A stretch of DNA of 64,000 nt from JAJVID01 sp963743425 (GTDB taxonomy: Bacteria > Acidobacteriota > Blastocatellia > RBC074), in contig CAVUPU010000009.1 of assembly GCA_963743425.1 (NCBI GenBank), positions 1-64,000 of the forward strand. The letters run 5' to 3'. The translations under genes and the position numbers were made by a program. The notes under the pieces are model-generated. The model saw only the letters and a list, made by a program, of their open reading frames with translations. It was not told the DNA's origin and searched no databases. Positions within the stretch are counted from its first letter, which is position 1. Each line of letters begins with the position of its first letter. Positions 20,776 through 28,924 of this stretch are shown here, one piece after another.

Positions 20776-21254
20776 GTGACACCTCGATGATAAAGCTTCC
20801 GCGGCGTCCCTGCACGACACGGATCAGAGCCGGCGATTGCGATCGCTGGCGAGACATTATCAGATGGGGTCAGGAATTTCCGCGCGTCTTATTGGCAACC
20901 GGCAACGCATCTGGAAACGAATCTGAAATCATCACAATCCCAACTGAGAGCCAACCCTGGGCTTGTGAAATCAAATTGCGCCGGAACCGCGCTAGTGAGG
21001 CCGACCAGCGAGACTATCCTGGCAAGTATGTTAGAACAGCGACCATCCGGGGCATTGACGAGAATGCCCGCGTTCTAAGTGTGCGTAAGAAACAACTTCC
21101 TAGTTCAATTACGATACGGCAAGGCTGCCGTTCGGGGTTCGGCGACGGGATTATACCTAAATCCTTGAAAATATGTACAGGGGAATGGGGAATGGGGAAT
21201 GGGGATAAGATTCTATTCCCCACTCCCCATTCCCCACTCCCCATTCCCCACTCC
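20776..21254. other. intergenic region, no gene seen
   Basis: No frame with coding character. It contains the region upstream of the response regulator and ends in the G/C-rich repeat array at 21177-21276. Confidence 0.6.
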
Positions 21255-21276
21255 CTACTCCCCACTCCCCATCTGA
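21177..21276. repeat. inverted heptamer array (GGGAATG / CCCCACT-CCCCATT)
   Basis: Left arm 21180-21204 carries GGGGAAT units, and the right arm 21216-21272 about eight CCCCATT or CCCCACT/CCCTACT units. The last four codons and stop of the methyltransferase gene lie in the right arm. Confidence 0.8.
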
Positions 21277-22196
21277 CCCAACTCGCGCGCGAACGGATTG
21301 CTGTTTTGCCAGCCGGTTCGCCCTGCGAGGCGGAAATTTTCGAGCCGCCGGATGGTGATTTCGCAGAAGATCGGGTCAATATCCATCGTCAGACATCTTC
21401 GCCCGGTCATCTCAGCGGCCAGGAGCGTCGTGCCTGAATGCGAGAAGAAATCGAGCGCCGTGTCGCCCGGCGAAGAGCCGGCTTCGATAATCCGCGTAAT
21501 CGCCTTGAGCGGCTTCTGCGCGTAACACCCGTTGACGTTCTCTTCCATCCGGTAAAAGACCTGCTGCACATCGATCCAGACGTTGCCCGCGCGGATGGTG
21601 TCGCCTCGCCCGCGTTCCGTGTTTTCGGTCATCCGCCCGTTCACCTCTTTGTAATATCCCTTCAACGCTTTCGGGATGTCGGTGTACTGAGGCGTGAACG
21701 TGGGGGAGCCTTTCGTGTAATAGAGCAGTTCCTGTCTGACGCTCATCCAGTTCTTCCGGGCGCCGTAGCCGCGCTGGTTGCGCAATGTGATGAAGCTGCG
21801 CGATGTGAAACCGGTCTCGCGCATCATCAGCATCACTTCGGGCAGCGGGGCGAAACCGTTCTTCTGATCGGCGCCGATCCACAGATAGAGACTGCTGTCG
21901 GAAGCGAGCGTCTCGTAGGTATTGTTTACGACCCGCCGGAGCCAGGCGACGAACTCCTGGCATCGCTTCCGCTCGAAGGCGATGAAATTGTATGGCGGGT
22001 CCTGAATCGCGAGCCGGGCCGGCTCCTTTCCGCAGAGCCTCATCACGTCTTCGCGCGAGGTTGCGTCGAGACAACCGACGCGATGGCCGTTTTGCCGGTC
22101 GCGCCAGATTTCGCCCGGCTTCAGCCTGCAGAACGGCGACAATCTATGGCGCAATTTTTCGTCGCGATCCAGACGCGTAATCGGATGGTTGAGCAT
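21255..22196 (-). CDS. orphan DNA methyltransferase (beta-class N4/N6)
   Basis: A 313-aa AdoMet-dependent DNA methyltransferase. The catalytic motif IV DPPYNF is at residues 66-71 and the AdoMet-binding motif I LDFFSHSGTT at 248-257. This order (IV before I) is that of beta-class adenine-N6 or cytosine-N4 enzymes. The target-recognition region lies between. No restriction endonuclease gene is adjacent, so it is probably an orphan or regulatory methylase. The C-terminal MGSGE and its TAG are supplied by the repeat array. It is divergent from the radical SAM gene at 22284. Confidence 0.9.
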   Translation of the reverse strand: MLNHPITRLDRDEKLRHRLSPFCRLKPGEIWRDRQNGHRVGCLDATSREDVMRLCGKEPARLAIQDPPYNFIAFERKRCQEFVAWLRRVVNNTYETLASDSSLYLWIGADQKNGFAPLPEVMLMMRETGFTSRSFITLRNQRGYGARKNWMSVRQELLYYTKGSPTFTPQYTDIPKALKGYYKEVNGRMTENTERGRGDTIRAGNVWIDVQQVFYRMEENVNGCYAQKPLKAITRIIEAGSSPGDTALDFFSHSGTTLLAAEMTGRRCLTMDIDPIFCEITIRRLENFRLAGRTGWQNSNPFARELGQMGSGE

Positions 22197-22283
22197 AATT
22201 TGACTTTGGGAAATAATCGAAGCTTAATAGCCAATCGCTTCACACTGCAAATTAGCGCTCCAGACAGATCCCGAAGGAGTCAT

Positions 22284-23438
22284 ATGGATTATAACCTCGA
22301 ACTCGTTAAACGCTATGGTCGTGTGCTGATGGGCGGCGTCACGTCGCCGGTCATCCTCAACATTCTGATCACGTCGGTCTGTGACATGCGCTGCGTACAC
22401 TGCTTCTTCACCGAAGAGCTTGACGACAAGCCGCGCAAGAAATTGCAGATGACCACACAGCAGTTGGCGCGCATCAGCGAGACGCTCGGCGGCAAGCTGC
22501 CTATCCTGATCATTGCGGGCGGCGAGCCGTTCACGCGCAAAGACCTGCCCGAAGTCGTCCGCGCGTTTTATGAAAACAACGAACTCGAATCGGTCTACCT
22601 GATGTCGAACGGCGGCATCCAGCAGCGGATCATGCCCGACGTCTCCCGCATCCTCGAAGAATGCCCCAAGCTCAACGTCACCGTCGCGCTCGGCGTTGAC
22701 GGCCTGAAAGAAGAGCACGAGAAGATTCGCGGTAAGGCCGGAAGCTGGGATAAAGCCATCGACACAGCGCGCCAACTTCAGGCGATCCAGCGCGAAATCC
22801 CCCGGCTCGACGTTCAGACCTGCACCTGCTTTATGAACTCGAATCAGGATCGGATCTTCGAGTGGTACGACTTCCTGCGCTACGAACTCAAACCTGACAA
22901 GATCAACGTCAACTACATCCGCCCACCTTCGGCAAGGCCCGAAGAGTTGAACATCGATCTGGCGAGCTACCGTAGACTTACAGCGATGATCGATGAAGAT
23001 TCGCGGCGCGGCGTGATCAAAAACCATTACAAAGGCGAGGGCGGATATTTCAAGGCCGCCGTGGACATCTACATGCACGAGCTGATCGCCCGCACCGAAG
23101 AGCAGCATAAAGCCCAACTGCGCTGCTTCGCCGGGACGACTGGCGGCGTGATCTACGACGAAGGCACGGTGTCGAGCTGCGAAAACCTCGATCCGATCGG
23201 AAACCTGCGCGATTACGACTGGAATTTCTGGGCGCTGTGGAATTCGCCCGAACTCGCCGCTCGCCGCGCGCAGATCAAACAGGGCTGCTATTGCACGCAC
23301 GAATCGAACTGCTACTACCCGTCGCTGGCGTTCAACCCGAAACATTTGATACAGATCAAGAAGCTCGAACGGCAGTTGAGGAAATCTCATCCGGCGGAGG
23401 AGCAACCGGCGCTTCCGGCCGCGTACGGTGTAAGATAG
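22284..23438 (+). CDS. radical SAM enzyme with SPASM-like C-terminus
   Basis: A 384-aa protein from ATG 22284 with GAAGGAG upstream; the long open extension to 21438 is antisense to the methyltransferase and was discarded. Cys33, Cys37 and Cys40 in CDMRCVHC bind the AdoMet [4Fe-4S] cluster. GGEPFTR is the GGE motif of the AdoMet site. C-terminal cysteines (CFAGTTGG, SSCENL, GCYCTHESNC) fit an auxiliary SPASM-type cluster as in enzymes that modify peptides or mature cofactors. The substrate is unknown; no precursor peptide gene was recognised nearby. A glycolipid pathway gene and a TA pair follow. Confidence 0.9.
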   Translation: MDYNLELVKRYGRVLMGGVTSPVILNILITSVCDMRCVHCFFTEELDDKPRKKLQMTTQQLARISETLGGKLPILIIAGGEPFTRKDLPEVVRAFYENNELESVYLMSNGGIQQRIMPDVSRILEECPKLNVTVALGVDGLKEEHEKIRGKAGSWDKAIDTARQLQAIQREIPRLDVQTCTCFMNSNQDRIFEWYDFLRYELKPDKINVNYIRPPSARPEELNIDLASYRRLTAMIDEDSRRGVIKNHYKGEGGYFKAAVDIYMHELIARTEEQHKAQLRCFAGTTGGVIYDEGTVSSCENLDPIGNLRDYDWNFWALWNSPELAARRAQIKQGCYCTHESNCYYPSLAFNPKHLIQIKKLERQLRKSHPAEEQPALPAAYGVR

Positions 23439-23462
23439 GACGGATGGCATGGAGGTGAAGTT

Positions 23463-23771
23463 ATGATTTTTGATGTGATACTGCTCAAAGAAGCGAATAA
23501 TGGCTATCTCGCTCGTCCTGTACTGTGGCCTGATGTAGTTGCTCAAGGCGCAACTGAGCAAGAGGCTTTGGATCGGGTCATGACCTTGATTCGTGATCTG
23601 TTCAGCGCCGCACGACTGGTGCAGGTTGAAGTGGATGTGCCAGAAGAGAAGATCGTGAATCCGTGGTTAGCGAAAGCCGGGATGTTTGCTGACGATTTGA
23701 CTTGGGAGGATTTTCAACAAGCAATGGCCGATTACCGCCGCCAGGTTGATGAAAACCCGGAGGAGCCATGA
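23463..23771 (+). CDS. HicB-like antitoxin
   Basis: A 102-aa protein. Its N-terminal half has the HicB-type fold signature (FDVILLKEANNGYLARPVLWPDVVAQGATEQEALDRV). The C-terminal tail (WLAKAGMFADDLTWEDFQQAMADYR) probably wraps the toxin. The stop codon overlaps the start of the PIN toxin by 4 bp. AGGTGAAGTT precedes the ATG. Pairing of a HicB-type antitoxin with a PIN toxin rather than HicA is notable. The antitoxin role is inferred from position and family. Confidence 0.8.
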   Translation: MIFDVILLKEANNGYLARPVLWPDVVAQGATEQEALDRVMTLIRDLFSAARLVQVEVDVPEEKIVNPWLAKAGMFADDLTWEDFQQAMADYRRQVDENPEEP

Positions 23772-24177
23772 GCCTCTTCATATTGGACACCGATCACGTA
23801 AGTCTACATCAACGGAAGGATCCCCTAGTGACAGCCAGAATTAAGAACTGCCCCAGCGAAGAATTGGCAGTCACTGTTGTTACTGTTGGAGAACAAATGC
23901 GCGGACGGTTGGCCCAACTTGGGCATCGGAAAGTCGATTTGATCACCGCTTATGAACTACTCCGCACCACGGCTGAATATTTCTGCGGCCTGCGCATTTT
24001 ACCCTTCGATGCGATAGCGCAACAGCTCTACCACAATTTGCGCTCGCAAAAATTTCATGCAGGAAAGCTCGACTTGCGAATAGCGGCGATTGCGTTGAGT
24101 CAGAGCTCTATCGTTGTCACTCGTAACAAACGCGATTTTGAGCAAGTGCCCGGCTTGAAGATTGAAGACTGGAGTCA

Positions 24178-24181
<4 letters not shown>
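23768..24181 (+). CDS. VapC-type PIN-domain toxin
   Basis: A 137-aa PIN-domain ribonuclease. Acidic metal ligands: LDTDH near residue 8, Glu in VGEQMRGR near residue 41, and Asp residues in KLDLRIAAIAL and TRNKRDFEQVPGL. Length and motif order fit VapC. It presumably cleaves RNA and is neutralised by the upstream gene. Its end overlaps the start of the glycosyltransferase gene by 4 bp, so the TA pair and the lipid gene may be co-transcribed. Confidence 0.88.
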
Positions 24182-25428
<1,247 letters not shown>

Positions 25429-25441
<13 letters not shown>

Positions 25442-26176
25442 AAGGGAAGAAAGCGATTATTACAGGCGGTTCGCGCGGGATCGGGCGTTCGCTGTGCGAA
25501 GTCTTCGCGCGCGAAGGGGCCGACATCGCGTTCAATTACAACGTCAGCGATGAACGCGCCGCGGCCACCGTCGAAGAGATTGAGTCAATGGGACGCCGCG
25601 CGCTCTCGTTCAAAGTCTCGGTCACCGACCGTCCGGGAATGATCAAGATGACGCGCAAGAGTCCACGAAGAGTTCGGGCGCATCGACATTCTGGTCAACA
25701 ACGCGGCCATCAACCGAGGCGACAATTTCGCCACGATGACCGAGCGCGCCTGGGACGAAGTGATCGACACCAACGTCAACGGATTGTTCAACGCCACCAA
25801 ACCGGTCTTCAAATTCATGATGCGACAACGCTCCGGCTACATTCTGAACCTGAGCAGCGTCGGCGCCCTCCGCGCCCTGCCGACCGCGGTCCATTACGCC
25901 ACCTCGAAGGCCGCCGTCATCGGTTTCACCAAATGCCTGTCGCGCGAAGCCGCGCCGTTCGGCATCACGGTCAACGCCATCGCCGCAGGAATCTTCGACA
26001 CCGATCTCTCGGACGCCCTGCCCGATCGTTTGCTGGAGATGCACCGGTTCTGGTGCGCGAAAGGAAGGCGCGGCCATCCCGAAGAATTGGCCGAATTCGC
26101 CGCGTTCATGGTCTCGGACAAGAACAGCTATATGATCGGCGAGATTATGACCGTGGATGGCGGATGTATCACGTAG
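25429..26176 (+). pseudogene. short-chain dehydrogenase (FabG-like), frameshifted near 25655
   Basis: SDR oxidoreductase of about 248 aa. The NAD(P)-binding TGGSRGIG is near residue 14, NNAAI and the catalytic Ser-Tyr-Lys set (LSSVGAL, then YATSK) lie downstream, and GEIMTVDGG marks the C-terminus. A one-base disturbance at CGCAAGAGTCCACG separates the N-terminal half (in the frame of the upstream gene) from the C-terminal half (frame 25736-26176). One base correction gives HEEFGRIDILVNNAAI without a break. Role in fatty acid or sugar-lipid reduction is possible from its neighbour, but the substrate is unknown. Mutation and sequence error cannot be separated here. Confidence 0.82.
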
Positions 26177-26250
26177 TGGCCGAATTGCGATGAACGCGGT
26201 ATCCTATGTTATATCGGAATCATAATGTTTCGTGAACTTGGAGTTGAGCA

Positions 26251-26385
26251 ATGAACCTGCAAAGCATTTTGGCCGATATTCACGCCCTCGAAGAAGACCT
26301 GCTCGCTTTCGAGCGAAAGTACGGAGTGCGCTCAGAAACGTTTTATTCCGCCAGACATCAAACACAATCGAGTGCCAGCCCCTGA
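26251..26385 (+). CDS. small conserved-looking protein (44 aa)
   Basis: MNLQSILADIHALEEDLLAF starts a short amphipathic coil followed by KYGVRSETFY. It resembles short antitoxin-like proteins seen beside toxin genes, but looks truncated after TFY. AGTTGAGC lies upstream, a weak ribosome-binding site. A second tiny frame (26387-26479, 30 aa, acidic) follows. No toxin gene is adjacent. Confidence 0.4.
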   Translation: MNLQSILADIHALEEDLLAFERKYGVRSETFYSARHQTQSSASP

Positions 26386-26487
26386 AATGAGTTTTTCATC
26401 GCCTAACATCCCTGCGTTGATTGAGGAGATCGAGGAACTCATTCGAAGCATTGAAGAGGGTGATCCTCAGGCGAGCTAGCGCCGCTT

Positions 26488-27808
26488 TCACTCGGCGCCG
26501 AGATAGGCGTATCTCAACACAAACAACCCCGCCAGGACGTAAACCAGCGGGCTGGCCTCTCTCCATCTTCCCGTCAAAACCTTCAGCAGCGGATAGAAAA
26601 TAAATCCGAGCGCCAATCCGTTGGCTATCGAAAACGTCAGCGGCATCGCCAGCATGGTCAGGAGCGCCGGTATCGCTTCGGTCAAATCCTCCCACTTGAT
26701 CGAAGCCACGGCGCCGATCATCAGCGCGCCGACAATTATCAACGCGGGCGCAGTGGCGATTGGCGGGATCGCGCCCGCGATCGGCGCAAAGAACATCGCC
26801 AGAACGAAGAGCGCGGCGACAGTGACTGCGGTCAACCCGGTGCGCCCGCCCTCGCTCACGCCGGTCGCGCTCTCGATGTAGGTCACGACCGTCGATGTGC
26901 CGAAGATCGAGCCGGCGATGGTCGCAATCGCGTCGGCGAAGAGCGCGCGGTTGACTCGCGGCATTTTTCCCTCGGGCGTCAAATAACCCGCCTGCCTGCC
27001 CAGCCCCATCAGCGATCCGATGGTGTCGAACAGATCAACGAACAGAAAAATGAAGATCACGTCGAACGCCCCGAGTTTCATAGCTCCGACCACGTCGAGC
27101 TTGCATAAACGTCGAGCCTGCGTCGGGCGTTTGAAGCACGCTGGCCGGCAATTTCGACAGGCCCAATAGAATCGCGGCGGCTGTGACGGCGAAGACGCCG
27201 ATGATGATCGCGGTCTTGTAGCCGCGAGCCATCAACGCCGCCGTGACGATCAGGCCGCCGAGCGCGAGCAGCGCGGGTTTCGACGTGATGTGGCCGAGCG
27301 TCACGAATGTCGCGGGCGACGCCGCGATCACTCCCGCGTTCTTCAGCCCGATGAAGGCGATGAACAAACCGATGCCCGCCGCGACCGAGGTCTTCATCGT
27401 CATCGGGATCGCGTCAACGATCATCGCCCGGATGCGCGCCATAGTCAGGATCAAAAACACAACGCCCGAAATGAAGACCGCTCCCAGCGCGATGCGCCAG
27501 TCGTAGCCCATCGTCTTGACCACCGTGTAGGTGAAGTAGGCGTTCAACCCCATCCCCGGCGCCAACGCGAAAGGATAGTTCGCAATCAATCCCATCATCA
27601 GCGAACCGACCGCCGCCGAGAGACAGGTCGCGAACAGCGCGCCCGAAAAAGGCACGCCCGCTTCGCTCAGAATCTGCGGGTTGACGAAGATGATGTAGGC
27701 CATCGTCAGAAACGTCGTCAATCCGGCGGCGAGTTCGGTTCGGACGGTAGTGTTGTTTTCCGACAGCTTGAACAACCGTTCAAGCGCGTTGCCAATCGGA
27801 TTTGTCAT
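26488..27808 (-). pseudogene. NCS2/AzgA-family purine permease, frameshifted near 27100
   Basis: Nucleobase permease of about 439 aa for hypoxanthine, guanine or adenine uptake across the inner membrane. Start ATG 27808 follows AAAGGAT; TELAAGLTTFLTMAYIIFVNP is the family N-terminus, and the C-terminal half has GTSTVVTYIESATGVSEGGRTG, diagnostic of AzgA-type carriers. Twelve to fourteen hydrophobic segments alternate. One extra G at about 27100 (ATGCAAGCTCGACG) splits it into 27035-27808 and 26488-27093; removing it joins TFMQ to LDVVGAMKLG. No purine riboswitch was recognised upstream. Confidence 0.88.
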
Positions 27809-27885
27809 TCGTTTATCCTTTGCGTCTTCGCGCCTTTGCGAGAGATAGTTGCCGATTTTCGGTCCGGCCACTAGAAGCCGACTAG

Positions 27886-27950
27886 ACAGAAAAATGGAAA
27901 GACAGAAAAATGGCACCTCCTATTTTTCTGTCTTACATTTTTCTGTCTGG
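27886..27950. repeat. inverted repeat of ACAGAAAAATGG units
   Basis: Two direct copies of AGACAGAAAAATGG (27886-27913) face two copies of TTTTTCTGTCT (27930-27950). It lies between the permease start and the end of the selenoprotein-like gene, both on the minus strand. Confidence 0.8.
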
Positions 27951-27962
27951 TGGTCGAAACCG

Positions 27963-28722
27963 TTATCTATGTTGGGCGACATCTGAAACAAAGTCTTCGA
28001 GAACCGGAACGTCGTCTCTTTCGAGCAGGCCGAGCGCGGCGGCGATGATCTGATGCTGCAACGACGCGTTGTTCGGCGCGCCGAGCGGATAGCCCATCGG
28101 GAAAGGGACAAACAAAGCCCTCGGAGGCTTGATCACCGAGGTCGACTTCCCGCAGCAAGGAAATTGAAACCGTCGCTATGCCGGCGCGTTCAATAGCAGC
28201 CTGAAGCAGACAGACCGTCTGCTGGCACATCGGTCAGACGGGGGTGAGGAAGACGGCGTCCACGCGGTCTTCGGCGAGCATCCGCGCGACCTGCGGCGCC
28301 GTCTCGTCAATCAGTCTTCGCGGGCCGACAATCGAACCCATGAAGCTGAAATGGCGATGGTTCAATGCGCCGATCACGCCCCGCGATTCGAGTTCGCGGA
28401 AACGGTCGAGTGGAAACGCCAGGTTGATGTCCGAGCGGACCGCCTCATGATCGAAAGCGTAGCTGCGGTGCGATTCCACCAGCAGGCGCCTTTCAATCGT
28501 ATTCGGAATTTCGCGGAACGACGGGTCGCCTCTTTTGTCCGAGCGGTCGAAATCGCTCTGGCCCGGCGTTCGCAAACCGGCGGTCGTGACCAGCGCGACG
28601 CGCGATTCGTTCAACGGCTTCGCCAAACGCGCGCACGGCGTAGGGTCAATCGCGTAGCGCGAGAAAGGATAGCTTTTCATGAAGAGCCTGACGTGGAGGC
28701 TCAGGTCGTCGTATGTAGCCAT
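27963..28722 (-). CDS. GrdB/PrdB-like selenoprotein B family protein with in-frame TGA (candidate selenocysteine)
   Basis: Glycine/sarcosine/betaine/D-proline reductase selenoprotein B-like protein. The first 162 codons (ATG 28722; GDPSFREIPNT, HRHFSFMG) end ...AVFLTPV at TGA 28234-28236, but homology continues past it: PMCQQTVCLLQAAIERAG. Reading TGA as selenocysteine gives UxxC at the position where many homologs have CxxC. The mRNA right after the TGA forms a 7-bp stem with loop GGUCU, 17 nt downstream, matching the bacterial SECIS layout. Further on, one extra C in GAAGTCGACC (near 28143) shifts the frame; correcting it gives TSVIKPPRALFVPFPMGYP and an end at 27963 (stop TAA). Total about 252 aa. 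The UGA could instead be a pseudogene stop, since a frameshift is also present. Confidence 0.72.
28200..28236 (-). promoter_or_regulatory. SECIS-like hairpin after in-frame UGA
   Basis: On the minus strand, UGA (28234-28236) is followed after 17 nt by GGUCU, closed by AGCAGAC paired with GUCUGCU (7 of 7). Bacterial SECIS elements place a G/U-containing loop 16-37 nt behind the UGA; the E. coli fdhF loop is also GGUCU with an 18-nt spacing. The match in loop sequence, stem and distance is close. Confidence 0.7.
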
Positions 28723-28812
28723 TTCGCTTATGACATCGCGGAAGAGTTCCGGTAAAATCGCGGTGAGATTCTACGCAATTCTTTTACCATTCCAAATCTC
28801 CCCTGAAAAATC

Positions 28813-28902
28813 CCTGGGTACGCATCGCTTGCGAGCGGCGCCAGGCTTCGATGAGTGTATGAGTGATGGAACCTTGCATGCTGGAAGCGATACGTACCCA
28901 GG
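28813..28902. repeat. inverted repeat upstream of the glycosidase gene
   Basis: Arms 28813-28829 and 28886-28902 pair at 16 of 17 positions (CCTGGGTACG... / ...CGTACCCAGG) around a 56-bp loop. It ends 22 bp before the ATG at 28925. Confidence 0.75.
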
Positions 28903-28924
28903 CATGCTGTAACGGATCGAACAT

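Noticed and set aside
21438..22283. Long N-terminal extension of the radical SAM frame
   Set aside because: It is antisense to the methyltransferase gene and has no conserved motifs; a good start with GAAGGAG exists at 22284.
22224..23561. 445-aa minus-strand frame across the radical SAM gene
   Set aside because: Antisense shadow; the opposite strand carries the cluster-binding cysteines.
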